Assembly (NCBI GenBank): GCA_030597995.1
Contig: JAUVQV010000002.1
Span: 1 to 16,211 of the forward strand
Source of the DNA: Candidatus Rokuibacteriota bacterium
Lineage (GTDB): Bacteria; JAUVQV01
Direction: 5' to 3'
Length of the DNA stretch: 16,211 nucleotides
The notes under the pieces are model-generated. The model made no database searches. It was not told the origin of the DNA and worked only from the letters and a program-made list of their open reading frames with translations. Below, in pieces: positions 7,683 through 14,793 of the stretch. The position numbers were made by a program, and so were the translations under genes. Each line of letters begins with the position of its first letter. Positions within the stretch are counted from its first letter, which is position 1.

Positions 7683-7886
7683 GTGCTCCGGGCGGCTGGT
7701 CGATACGCACTGCACGACACTCCGGTTACGCTCGGTAATATACAGTCTGTTTTTCATTCGATCAACATTTTCCTTTTGTTCCTTATGAGTTACAATGTCT
7801 TAGAGTTGCATCATGAATTTTTCGAGCTAAAGGGGAAGTCTTGAAGGCGAAGCCCCACTGTGTACATGGTCTGAATACATGGTTCG
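7683..7886. other. Intergenic region and rel leader
   Basis: This 204-nt non-coding stretch separates the inverted repeat from rel. It turns AT-richer from about 7735. It includes a possible -10 (TACAAT, 7791-7796), a purine run AGGGGAAG (7831-7838) that can pair with GCCCC at 7852-7856, and two copies of TACATGGT (7863-7870 and 7876-7883). I recognise no gene or known riboswitch here. A 23-codon TTG-started frame (7841-7912) overlaps the rel start. Confidence 0.5.
7768..7796 (+). promoter_or_regulatory. Weak candidate promoter for rel
   Basis: TACAAT at 7791-7796 is a good -10 hexamer. The matching -35 position, 17 nt upstream (7768-7773), reads TTTTCC and is poor. A transcription start near 7803 would leave an ~85-nt leader. 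Confidence 0.25.
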
Positions 7887-10082
7887 GTGCCGGCGGTGAT
7901 ACGGATAGGTGAAATCATCGATCGGGTATTGGCTTATAACCCGGATGCCGACACGAAACTGATTGAAAAAGCTTATGTTTTTTCCGCCATGGCTCACCAG
8001 GGCCAAGTACGCCGCTCCGGAGAACCCTATCTTTCCCATCCCCTGGAGGTGGCCGGCATTCTGGCCACGATGAAAATGGATTCCACTACAATCGCTGCCA
8101 GTCTCCTTCATGACGCTCCCGAAGATACCGACACTCCGATAGCACAGATTGAGGACCACTTTGGCAATGAAATCGCCTCCCTCGTGGAGGGGGTGACAAA
8201 AATCAGCAAAGTGGCCTTCGCGACCAGCGAGGAGCGGGAGGCCGAGAATTTTCGCAAAATGGTCCTGGCGATGGCCAAAGACGTTCGGGTGATACTTATC
8301 AAGCTGGCGGACCGTCTCCATAATGTCCGCACCCTCGATCCTCTGTCGGCACTCAAGAAGGCGCGCATAGCCCGCGAGACTTTGGAAATATATGCTCCCC
8401 TGGCCAACCGCCTGGGGATTGCCTGGCTCAAAAGCGAGCTGGAGGACCTCTCATTCCACAGTCTCGACCCTGAAACCTATGAAAATATCCACCAGTGGGT
8501 CGCCAAGAGATATCAAGAGAGGGAAAAGTATATTGAAGAGGTAAAGCAGGAGATCGCCAAGACATTGGAGGAGGCCAATATTCAGGCGGAGGTGGTGGGG
8601 CGGGCGAAGCACTTTTACAGCATCTGGCATAAGATGCAAATGCAGCACATTCCCTTCGAAGAGGTCTACGACCTTACGGCAATCCGCATTATCACCGGTT
8701 CGGTTCGGGATTGCTACGCAATACTCGGCACCATCCACTCCATCTGGACACCTGTCCCCGGTCGATTCAAGGACTATGTGGCCATGCCCAAAGCCAACAT
8801 GTATCAGTCCCTCCATACAACCGTGGTCGGTCCCGGTGGCGAGCGGGTGGAGTTTCAGATCCGTACTCACGAGATGCACGCCGTGGCCCAGTATGGCATC
8901 GCGGCGCACTGGAAATATAAGGAGGAGGCCAAGGGCAAGTCCCAATACCAGCAGCGCCAGGGGTGGATCAAGGGCCTGCTGGAGTGGCAGAAGGATCTCA
9001 AAGATCCCAGGGAATTCCTCGAGACCGTCAAGGGAGACCTCTTTCCGGACGAGGTGTACACGTTCACCCCGCAAGGGGAGGTGAAGGCGTTCCCGCGCGG
9101 GGCCACCCCCGTCGACTTCGCCTATGCTGTCCACACCGATATCGGCCACTCCTGTGTCGGGGCAAAGATAAATGGCCGTTTGGTACCCCTCAGGTATGAG
9201 CTCAATAACGGCGACATGGTGGAAATCATGACCGCCGCCGGCCACACTCCCAGCAAAGACTGGCTGAAATTCGTTCGCTCACCCCGGGCGCGGACCAAGA
9301 TTAAATCCTGGATAAAACTTGAGCAGCGTACTCGGAGTATTGCGCTCGGAAAAGAAATTCTGGACAAGGAATTGCGCAAGCGTCATCAGACTCTCGCGAA
9401 GCTCTCGAAGTCGGAGACATTCGAAACTGTGCTGACGGCTTTGGGTTTGAAGAGCGTGGAAGACCTGTGGGCGAATATCGGGTACGGGAAGATGTCACCA
9501 TGGCAGGTGGCCCGTCGTCTTGCTCCCGAAGAGGAGTTGCGGGATCTCGAACCCGGCGGGAAAGAGTCCAAACTTCGTGATTTCGTCAAGAAGTTCACCG
9601 GTCACAAGGCGGAAGACAGCGTGAAGATCGGCGGGCTGGAAAGAACCATGGTCCGCTTTGCCCTGTGCTGCAATCCGGTTCCAGGCGATCAAATAGTCGG
9701 TTTCATTACCCGCGGTCGAGGGGTAAGTATCCATACCGCAGATTGCCCCAATGTCGAACAGCTGGCTCTCGATCCGGAGCGGAAAATTGAGGTGGACTGG
9801 GCGATTCGTCCCGGGCAGAGCTACCCGGTGCGGATTCTGGTCGAGAGCCTGGATCGCCCGGGCATCCTGGCAGCCGTGAGTGCCGCCATCGCCGATACCG
9901 GTATCAACATAACGGGCGGTCAGGTGACGACTACCGGGGGGCGGGGCGTCAATGAGCTAGAGATCGAGATTCGAGACCTCAACCAGCTGCAGAAAGTGAC
10001 TCGGAGAATTGAGAAGGTAAAAGGTGTAACGGGTGTGCGACGACTCCGGTCAATGAGCGAGAGGAGAAAGACCGAGAGCTGA
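7887..10082 (+). CDS. rel: Bifunctional (p)ppGpp synthetase/hydrolase Rel
   Basis: Rel makes (p)ppGpp from ATP and GTP/GDP when starved ribosomes signal, and hydrolyses it otherwise. The 731-residue protein has all long-RSH domains. The HD hydrolase domain has intact residues H51, H75-D76, E79-D80 and D142 (KLADRLHN). The synthetase has RFKD at about 293-296, the RxKD form of bifunctional enzymes, plus YQSLHTT and EFQIRT. TGS spans about 383-445, a zinc-finger/RIS segment has CC at 594-595, and ACT covers about 647-725. Both activities are therefore predicted. GTG 7887 is the first start after an in-frame stop at 7872; GTG 7896 (MIRIGEI) fits homologues equally well. Neither has a clear Shine-Dalgarno. 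The hydrolase motif reads HDAPED, with an unusual proline. Confidence 0.95.
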   Translation: MPAVIRIGEIIDRVLAYNPDADTKLIEKAYVFSAMAHQGQVRRSGEPYLSHPLEVAGILATMKMDSTTIAASLLHDAPEDTDTPIAQIEDHFGNEIASLVEGVTKISKVAFATSEEREAENFRKMVLAMAKDVRVILIKLADRLHNVRTLDPLSALKKARIARETLEIYAPLANRLGIAWLKSELEDLSFHSLDPETYENIHQWVAKRYQEREKYIEEVKQEIAKTLEEANIQAEVVGRAKHFYSIWHKMQMQHIPFEEVYDLTAIRIITGSVRDCYAILGTIHSIWTPVPGRFKDYVAMPKANMYQSLHTTVVGPGGERVEFQIRTHEMHAVAQYGIAAHWKYKEEAKGKSQYQQRQGWIKGLLEWQKDLKDPREFLETVKGDLFPDEVYTFTPQGEVKAFPRGATPVDFAYAVHTDIGHSCVGAKINGRLVPLRYELNNGDMVEIMTAAGHTPSKDWLKFVRSPRARTKIKSWIKLEQRTRSIALGKEILDKELRKRHQTLAKLSKSETFETVLTALGLKSVEDLWANIGYGKMSPWQVARRLAPEEELRDLEPGGKESKLRDFVKKFTGHKAEDSVKIGGLERTMVRFALCCNPVPGDQIVGFITRGRGVSIHTADCPNVEQLALDPERKIEVDWAIRPGQSYPVRILVESLDRPGILAAVSAAIADTGINITGGQVTTTGGRGVNELEIEIRDLNQLQKVTRRIEKVKGVTGVRRLRSMSERRKTES

Positions 10083-10116
10083 CTGCCGGCTCATGGCAGG
10101 AATGCGGGGGAGGCAA

Positions 10117-10506
10117 ATGAATAAGGAAATAATATCTACCGCGAAGACGCCGCTGGGCCCTTACTCACAGGCGGTCAGGGCAGGGGAGCTGGTGTTCCTT
10201 TCCGGCCAGATCCCCATTCGACCCGAAGACGGTGAAGTGGAAAGGGGAGATATCGGACGTCAGACCGAGCTGGTCCTGGAGACTATCCGGGCAATTCTCG
10301 AAGCGGCCGGCAGCGGGCTGGAGCAGGTTCTGAAGGTAACGGTCTATCTGACCGACCTGACTCAGTTCAGCCGCATGAACGAGTCCTATGCCCGGTTTTT
10401 CCCGGAGCATCCCCCCGCCAGGAGCACCGTTGAGGTTTCCCGACTCCCCAAAGGGGCCGGGATAGAGATGGAAGTTGTGGCCCTCGCTTCCGGGCAGAAT
10501 CGATGA
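10117..10506 (+). CDS. ridA: RidA family imine/enamine deaminase
   Basis: RidA hydrolyses reactive enamine/imine intermediates such as 2-aminoacrylate, made by PLP enzymes, protecting cytosolic enzymes from damage. The 129-residue product begins MNKEIISTAKTPLGPYSQAV, has the core LSGQIP, the helix VLKVTVYLTDL and the signature PPARSTVEVSRLPKGAGIEMEVVA. R102 and E117 match the active-site R105 and E120 of E. coli RidA, so catalysis is likely retained. ATG 10117 is chosen over ATGs at 10093 and 10102 because it gives the family N-terminus; GGGGGAGG at 10106-10113 precedes it, with short spacing. It follows rel by 34 nt and probably shares its transcript. It converges on rpmB. Confidence 0.94.
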   Translation: MNKEIISTAKTPLGPYSQAVRAGELVFLSGQIPIRPEDGEVERGDIGRQTELVLETIRAILEAAGSGLEQVLKVTVYLTDLTQFSRMNESYARFFPEHPPARSTVEVSRLPKGAGIEMEVVALASGQNR

Positions 10507-10521
10507 CCGTGGCCGGAAATC

Positions 10522-10713
10522 TCACGCGCTCTTCAACACCTTGCCGGAGCGCAGGCAGCGGGTGCAGACCGCTATTCGCCTCGGCTTTCCATCGACATAG
10601 GCCCGGACGGTCTGGAGGTTCGGAAGGCGTTTGGTTTTTGTCACATTGTGGGCGTGACTGATGGTGTTTCCAACCAGTGGTTTTTTACCGCAGATCGCAC
10701 ACTCTCTGGACAT
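10522..10713 (-). CDS. rpmB: Ribosomal protein bL28 (L28), zinc form
   Basis: L28 is a small 50S protein. The 63-residue product reads [23 protein letters not shown], then [12 protein letters not shown] and a final CTRC segment. C5, C8, C50 and C53 form the two CxxC pairs of the zinc-binding (C+) form. On the minus strand AAGGAG (10721-10726) sits 7 nt before the ATG, a good ribosome binding site. The gene is alone on its strand, 15 nt from the ridA stop and divergent from the DUF1858 gene, so it has its own promoter (10748-10776). A monocistronic rpmB beside rel and recG is in keeping with its frequent separation from the main ribosomal clusters. Secure. Confidence 0.96.
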   Translation of the reverse strand: MSRECAICGKKPLVGNTISHAHNVTKTKRLPNLQTVRAYVDGKPRRIAVCTRCLRSGKVLKSA

Positions 10714-10727
10714 CTACCCTCTCCTTA

Positions 10728-10755
10728 TTGTCGAAAAACGGAGAAAAAATATACC
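10728..10755 (+). promoter_or_regulatory. Weak candidate promoter for DUF1858-recG
   Basis: TTGTCG (10728-10733) and TATACC (10750-10755) are 16 nt apart, each matching 4 of 6 consensus bases. The -10 overlaps the -10 of the opposing rpmB promoter. Some + strand promoter is expected here because the upstream gene faces away. Confidence 0.28.
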
Positions 10756-10776
10756 ATTATTGGACCCGGGAAGCAA
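10748..10776 (-). promoter_or_regulatory. Extended -10 promoter of rpmB
   Basis: On the minus strand TTGCTT (10771-10776), exactly 17 nt, then TATATT (10748-10753), with a TG extension immediately upstream (TGGTATATT). Transcription would begin near 10741, leaving a leader of about 28 nt with AAGGAG ahead of the rpmB ATG. Confidence 0.6.
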
Positions 10777-10796
10777 GTATTGTGTGAGGAGGTAAA

Positions 10797-11009
10797 ATGA
10801 GCAAAGTGACGATCACTGAGCGGATGACCATTTTGGAGGTTCTCCAGAAGTATCCCCGGTCGAGAAAGGTGTTCGACCGCCATGGTATGGGTTGCCGGGG
10901 GTGCATGGGAGCGGCCGCCGAGACCATTGCGGCTGGAGCCATCACGCATGGAATTGAGCCCCGGGCCATCATCGAGGAGTTGAAGAAGGCAGCCAGAGAA
11001 AAGGATTGA
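10797..11009 (+). CDS. DUF1858 CxxC redox-disulfide protein
   Basis: This 70-residue protein matches the DUF1858 family (hybrid-cluster-protein-associated redox disulfide domain, related to the ScdA/RIC N-terminus). Seen directly: the helix ITERMTILEVLQKYPRSRKVFDRHGM, then C33 and C36 in GCRGCMG, an alanine-rich ETIAAGAITHGI segment and a terminal EELKKAA helix. The family is thought to act in redox or iron-sulfur/nitric oxide related chemistry, often as a short stand-alone protein in anaerobes; its exact function is unsettled. GAGGAGG at 10786-10792 gives a strong ribosome binding site 4 nt before ATG. Its stop is 4 nt before the recG start, so the two are probably cotranscribed and coupled. 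No signal peptide or membrane segment is seen. Confidence 0.88.
   Translation: MSKVTITERMTILEVLQKYPRSRKVFDRHGMGCRGCMGAAAETIAAGAITHGIEPRAIIEELKKAAREKD
11001..11005 (+). promoter_or_regulatory. Shine-Dalgarno AAGGA for recG
   Basis: AAGGA overlaps the last codons of the upstream gene and lies 8 nt before TTG 11014. It supports that unusual start and translational coupling. Confidence 0.6.
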
Positions 11010-11013
11010 GCCT

Positions 11014-13152
11014 TTGGCCCCTCTTGACAAATCCTCTGACGGTCCCGGTTTCGGTCACCGGACTTCCATCAGGCAGCTCAAAGGCGTAGGGCCCGGCCGG
11101 GCAAGATTATTGGCGAAGCTGGGGATTCACACCCTCGGTGACGCCCTTGCCCTCCTCCCCCGTCGCTACGAGGATCGGCGATGCCTGAAAAAAATAGATC
11201 AGCTTGAGGTCGGGGTCGCCGGGGTAATCTTTGGCCGAGTCTCCTCCTCCGGGGGGAGAATGCGCATGAAAAAAAAGCAGCGGGTGTTCGAGGTGGTTGT
11301 CGCAGACGAAACCGGCCGGTTGATCGCCGCGTGGTTCAATTGCCGCGCCGGTTACCTGAAAGAGAAATTCCGGCCCGGCTGCCGGGTTTACCTGTACGGA
11401 ACAGTCTGGGAATCCGGCAACAGAAAGGTGGTGTTTCACCCGGAGGCGGAAGTAATGGATGAAGAGGGCTCACCGCCGGCGGATTTCGGAGGGATCGTAC
11501 CTGTGTACCCCTCTACGGAAGGGGTTTCCCAGAGATTTCTTCGCTCCATCATGAGGAAGGCGGTTTCCGCCGCCCTTCCCGGGCTGGAAGAGATGGTGCC
11601 GGGAGATATTCGACAGCGCCTGGGACTTGCCGGGCTCAAGGATTCCGTGGAGATGGTGCACATGCCGCCGGAAGGAACGGACACCGCGGCGCTCAATTCA
11701 TGGAATACCCCGTGGCACCGCCGTTTGATATTCGAGGAGCTCTTCCTTCTCCAACTGGGAATGGCGTTGCGGCGGTTCCAGAATCGCACGATTTCCAAGC
11801 CGGTTCGCTTCAAGCGGCGGGAGGACCATCTCGTGGAACTCCGGAGACGCCTTCCTTTCAGTCTCACCCCGGCTCAGGAGAGAGCCTATCTGGAGATTTC
11901 GAGCGACATGATTTCCCCTCGTCCGATGCGGCGTCTTCTCCAGGGGGACGTGGGGAGCGGGAAGACGCTGGTAGCCGCCATGGCCTGTCTTCTGGCCGCG
12001 GCCAATGAGTGCCAGTCGGCCCTCATGGTGCCGACCGAACTCCTGGCGGAGCAGCACTATCTCACGCTGCGAAAATTTTCCGGATTTTTCGGCCTGAAAA
12101 CGGCTCTCTTGTCCAGTGGACGTCCGGCGCGGGAAAAGTCCGCCGTTCTCGACGGACTGCGGGCGGGGACCATTGATCTCGTGGTGGGGACCCAAGCCTT
12201 GATCCAGGCGGCGGTACATTTCCGAAGACTGGGCCTGGTGGTGATTGATGAACAGCACCGCTTTGGGGTGAGCCAGAGGCGGTCTCTTTTAAAAAAAGGT
12301 GATTGCCCTGATGCCCTGGTCATGACCGCTACCCCCATCCCACGGACGATGGCCCTAGCCGCGTACGGCGATCTGGATCTCTCTGTGATCGATGCCCTGC
12401 CTCCCGGGCGTCGACCCGTGAAGACCGTGGTCCTGGAGGAGAAAGGCCGATCTGCCGTCTACTCAGCAGTGCGGGCCGAGCTGGAATCAGGCCGCAGGGC
12501 CTACATTGTCTACCCCCTGGTCGAGGAGCGGGCAAAGTCCGATTTGAGAGCCGCATGCCGGATGGCTGAACACCTTCGCACCACCGTCTTCCCTCAGTTC
12601 TCAGTCGGCCTGATTCACGGCCAGATGAGTTTCGAGGAGCGGACTGAGATCATGGAGCGTTTCCGTTCCGGTGCGGTATCCCTCCTGGTTGCCACCACCG
12701 TTATCGAGCTGGGGATGGACGTCCCTGAGGCCACCATCATGGTCGTGGAGCACTCCGAGCACTTCGGCCTCTCGCAGCTTCATCAACTTCGGGGACGGGT
12801 GGGTCGCGGAGAGCATCCCGCCCGCTGTTTTTTCATGACCGGCTCCCGGCTTACCGCCGAGGCTCGAAAGAGGCTGGAAGTGCTGTCGGCCACCAACGAT
12901 GGCTTCCAGGTGGCGGAAGAGGACCTCTCTCTCAGGGGGCCGGGAGAGTTCTTCGGAACCCGCCAGGCCGGCTTGCCCGAGCTTGTTGTTGCGAACCTGT
13001 TTCGCGACCGCGACCTCCTGCTCCCGGCAAGGGCGGAGGCCATGAGGCTGGTGGAGGGCGACCGCGACCTTGCGGCACCGGAACACCGGCTTCTGCGGGC
13101 GAAGGTGGCGGAGCACTGGGAGGGAAAATGGGACTTGGCAACCAGCGGCTGA
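11014..13152 (+). CDS. recG: ATP-dependent DNA helicase RecG
   Basis: RecG is a monomeric double-stranded DNA translocase that reverses stalled replication forks and remodels branched DNA. The 712-residue product has the N-terminal wedge/OB region (about 20-270, starting IRQLKGVGPGRARLLAKLGI). The helicase motifs follow: Walker A GDVGSGKT (311-318), the DEQH box (412-415) in VVIDEQHRFGV, TATPIPRTMALAAYGDL, and QLRGRVGRG (about 591-599). The TRG segment contains SATNDGFQVAEEDLSLRGPGEFFGTRQAG. All are intact. The start is TTG with an AAGGA 8 nt upstream; the segment before RQLKGVG is unconserved, so the true start could be a few residues later. The 3' end contains the -35 of the dksA promoter. 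Confidence 0.96.
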   Translation: MAPLDKSSDGPGFGHRTSIRQLKGVGPGRARLLAKLGIHTLGDALALLPRRYEDRRCLKKIDQLEVGVAGVIFGRVSSSGGRMRMKKKQRVFEVVVADETGRLIAAWFNCRAGYLKEKFRPGCRVYLYGTVWESGNRKVVFHPEAEVMDEEGSPPADFGGIVPVYPSTEGVSQRFLRSIMRKAVSAALPGLEEMVPGDIRQRLGLAGLKDSVEMVHMPPEGTDTAALNSWNTPWHRRLIFEELFLLQLGMALRRFQNRTISKPVRFKRREDHLVELRRRLPFSLTPAQERAYLEISSDMISPRPMRRLLQGDVGSGKTLVAAMACLLAAANECQSALMVPTELLAEQHYLTLRKFSGFFGLKTALLSSGRPAREKSAVLDGLRAGTIDLVVGTQALIQAAVHFRRLGLVVIDEQHRFGVSQRRSLLKKGDCPDALVMTATPIPRTMALAAYGDLDLSVIDALPPGRRPVKTVVLEEKGRSAVYSAVRAELESGRRAYIVYPLVEERAKSDLRAACRMAEHLRTTVFPQFSVGLIHGQMSFEERTEIMERFRSGAVSLLVATTVIELGMDVPEATIMVVEHSEHFGLSQLHQLRGRVGRGEHPARCFFMTGSRLTAEARKRLEVLSATNDGFQVAEEDLSLRGPGEFFGTRQAGLPELVVANLFRDRDLLLPARAEAMRLVEGDRDLAAPEHRLLRAKVAEHWEGKWDLATSG

Positions 13153-13164
13153 TTGTGCTATAAG
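13135..13164 (+). promoter_or_regulatory. Extended -10 promoter of dksA
   Basis: TTGGCA (13135-13140), 18 nt, TATAAG (13159-13164), preceded by TGC to form an extended -10. The -35 lies inside the end of recG. Transcription should start near 13171, giving a ~26-nt leader that carries GGGAGGT before dksA. Confidence 0.65.
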
Positions 13165-13196
13165 AGTCGGGTATTTTTTCCCTGGGAGGTTAAATA

Positions 13197-13556
13197 ATGA
13201 GGAAAAAAGAATTAGAAAAAATTCAAAATGATCTGGTGGAGAGGAAGCGAAAGCTCCTGGCCGGATCTCTGGAGCCTCGGACCAATGACCTGCAAAGTGA
13301 GCGCGAGGATTTGCTCGATTCGGGAGATGTGGCCACTGTCGAGGTCAACCAGAGCCTCAAAATACGGATCCGGGAGCGGGAGGAGAAGCTTCTCAAGAAG
13401 ATCGACGAGGCTTTGCAGAGGATTAAGGGCGGCTCCTTCGGTACCTGTGAAGACTGCGGCCAGTCCATTGAGGTGAAGAGGCTCAAGGCCCGTCCGGTGA
13501 CCACTTTCTGCATCGAATGCAAGAACCGCCAGGAACAAGAGGAAGAGCAGGAGTAA
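13197..13556 (+). CDS. dksA: RNA polymerase-binding regulator DksA
   Basis: DksA enters the RNA polymerase secondary channel and, with ppGpp, represses rRNA and r-protein promoters and activates amino-acid genes. The 119-residue product has a coiled-coil of two charged helices (about 3-36 and 47-78). The coil tip holds the DxxDxA motif (D41, D44, A46) needed for DksA activity. The C-terminal zinc finger has C84, C87, C105 and C108 with KRLKARPVTTFCIECK. It is shorter than E. coli DksA mainly at the N-terminus. Zinc-finger plus DxxDxA argues for DksA rather than a TraR-like relative. GGGAGGT (13184-13190) precedes the ATG. It has its own promoter and lies about 3 kb from rel, its functional partner. 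Confidence 0.92.
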   Translation: MRKKELEKIQNDLVERKRKLLAGSLEPRTNDLQSEREDLLDSGDVATVEVNQSLKIRIREREEKLLKKIDEALQRIKGGSFGTCEDCGQSIEVKRLKARPVTTFCIECKNRQEQEEEQE

Positions 13557-13575
13557 GGTGCGGATTGCGGGACTT

Positions 13576-13851
13576 TCAGTACACGATTCGAAAGTCCACG
13601 AATTCCTCTCGAGGATTTTCCCAGGCTGAATCCACGCGGTCTACCCGGGCGCCGGGCGGACCGTGGCGGCACCAGTTCAACATTCGGGTGAGGTCCTTCT
13701 CCTCCCCTTCGAAGACCGCTTGAACCCGACCATCGGGGAGATTTTTTACCCATCCCCGGAGGCCGTGGTTGCGGGCGGCCTCGCGGGTCGAAGCTCGAAA
13801 AAAGACACCTTGCACCAGCCCCGTGACCGTCACCTGTAGGCTCTTAATCAC
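13576..13851 (-). CDS. acyP: Acylphosphatase
   Basis: Acylphosphatase hydrolyses the carboxyl-phosphate bond of small acyl phosphates; its physiological role in bacteria is uncertain. From GTG 13851 the product has 91 residues, the family size: LQVTVTGLVQGVFFRAST with catalytic R19, then LRGWVKNLPDGRV with catalytic N37, EGEEKDLTRMLNWC, and the terminal FRIVY strand. A second GTG at 13854 is equally possible. A longer frame to ATG 13968 would add 39 residues without family similarity and would run through the promoter of the divergent bamD gene, so it was not chosen. The ribosome binding site is weak (GAGAAG-like). The gene stands alone on the minus strand, converging with dksA across 19 nt. 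Confidence 0.93.
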   Translation of the reverse strand: MIKSLQVTVTGLVQGVFFRASTREAARNHGLRGWVKNLPDGRVQAVFEGEEKDLTRMLNWCRHGPPGARVDRVDSAWENPREEFVDFRIVY

Positions 13852-13954
13852 CACAGCTTCTCTTTTCCGGGAAATTATTGTATCAGGGGGGACATCGAAA
13901 AAAAAGGCCACGGGGCGGTGGAGCGAAAAGATTCCCCGCGACCGGAAAAATTCC

Positions 13955-13983
13955 TTGACAACGACCACCTGAATTGGTATCTT
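13955..13983 (+). promoter_or_regulatory. Strong sigma70-type promoter of bamD unit
   Basis: A perfect TTGACA (13955-13960), exactly 17 nt, then TATCTT (13978-13983) with TGG directly before it (extended -10). Transcription would start near 13990, about 20 nt ahead of ATG 14011. This is the best promoter match in the window. Confidence 0.7.
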
Positions 13984-14010
13984 CGCAGCACAGTTCAGGA
14001 TACTAAAGAG

Positions 14011-14793
14011 ATGTTTTTAAAAGTAAATTCCGGATTGAAGTTTTCCCGTAGAGATTTTTCAGGGCTGGGGTGCGTGTTTTTTATATGTCTCTTGACCGTC
14101 TCTTGGGGGTGCGGCGCTTCGCACCAGGCGATCCAGGAAAAAACCAGCCGCGAGTGGTACGAGATCGGCCAGAATCAGATGCAAAAGAAGAAATTTGAAG
14201 GTGCCATAGAATCCTTCCTGGAAGCGACCAGGCTTTACCGCGACGCTGCCCTGGATGCGGAGATCCAGATCTCCCTCGGGGACGCCTACTTCTTTAAAAA
14301 GGAGTATGAGGACGCCATCGAAACCTATCAGGAGTTTCTCAGACTTCACCCCCGCAACCGCCGCTCCGATTGGGCGCAGTTCCAGATCGGCATGAGCTAC
14401 TTTCGGCAGATGCGGGGGAAGGACCGATCCCAGGAGCCCACCGACCGGGCCCTGGCCGCCTTCGAGCTCCTGTTGAGGAACTATCCTCGATCAACCCTGT
14501 TGGGAGAGGCTAAGGAGAAAATAGTCATGTGCCGCCGCCGTCTGGCAGAGCACGAATTGTATGTGGCGCATTATTATTTCCGGACCGATGGCTTTGAGGC
14601 TGCGATTCCGAGATTTGAGAAAGTCTATAACGATTACGGGGACTTGGGTTACGCTGACGATGCCCTTTATTTTTTGGGATTGAGCTATCTCAGACTGGAC
14701 GAGGCTGAGAAGGCGGAAGAGTTTTGGAACCGCTTGATCCGCGATTACCCAAACAGCCACTATCTCCGGGCGATAGGAGACCGACAAGGGTGA
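14011..14793 (+). CDS. bamD: Outer-membrane assembly lipoprotein BamD
   Basis: BamD is the essential TPR lipoprotein of the Bam complex, which inserts beta-barrels into the outer membrane alongside BamA. The 260-residue product has a basic N-region, a hydrophobic segment (about 19-33) and a predicted lipidated C34 in VSWGC. The lipobox is atypical, with Trp at -2 and Ser at -3. The mature part matches BamD: paired TPR helices from SREWYEIGQNQMQKKKFEGAI, EFLRLHPRNRRSDWAQFQIGMSYF, the loop with RSQEPTDRALAAFELLLRNYP, RRLAEHELYVAHYYF and two further repeats. An earlier ATG (13918) lies upstream of the strong promoter, so ATG 14011 is preferred; AGGA 13997-14000 is 10 nt upstream. It overlaps the next TPR gene by 4 nt. 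Confidence 0.88.
   Translation: MFLKVNSGLKFSRRDFSGLGCVFFICLLTVSWGCGASHQAIQEKTSREWYEIGQNQMQKKKFEGAIESFLEATRLYRDAALDAEIQISLGDAYFFKKEYEDAIETYQEFLRLHPRNRRSDWAQFQIGMSYFRQMRGKDRSQEPTDRALAAFELLLRNYPRSTLLGEAKEKIVMCRRRLAEHELYVAHYYFRTDGFEAAIPRFEKVYNDYGDLGYADDALYFLGLSYLRLDEAEKAEEFWNRLIRDYPNSHYLRAIGDRQG

Noticed and set aside
8451..9245. 264-codon minus-strand frame inside rel
   Set aside because: It has no family resemblance and lies entirely opposite the conserved synthetase and TGS region of rel.
13852..13968. 39-residue N-terminal extension of acylphosphatase
   Set aside because: The extra residues have no family similarity and the frame would run across the bamD promoter; GTG 13851 gives the normal 91-residue protein.
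13918..14010. Earlier ATG for bamD
   Set aside because: It lies upstream of the near-consensus promoter and would bury the lipoprotein signal more than 60 residues from the N-terminus.
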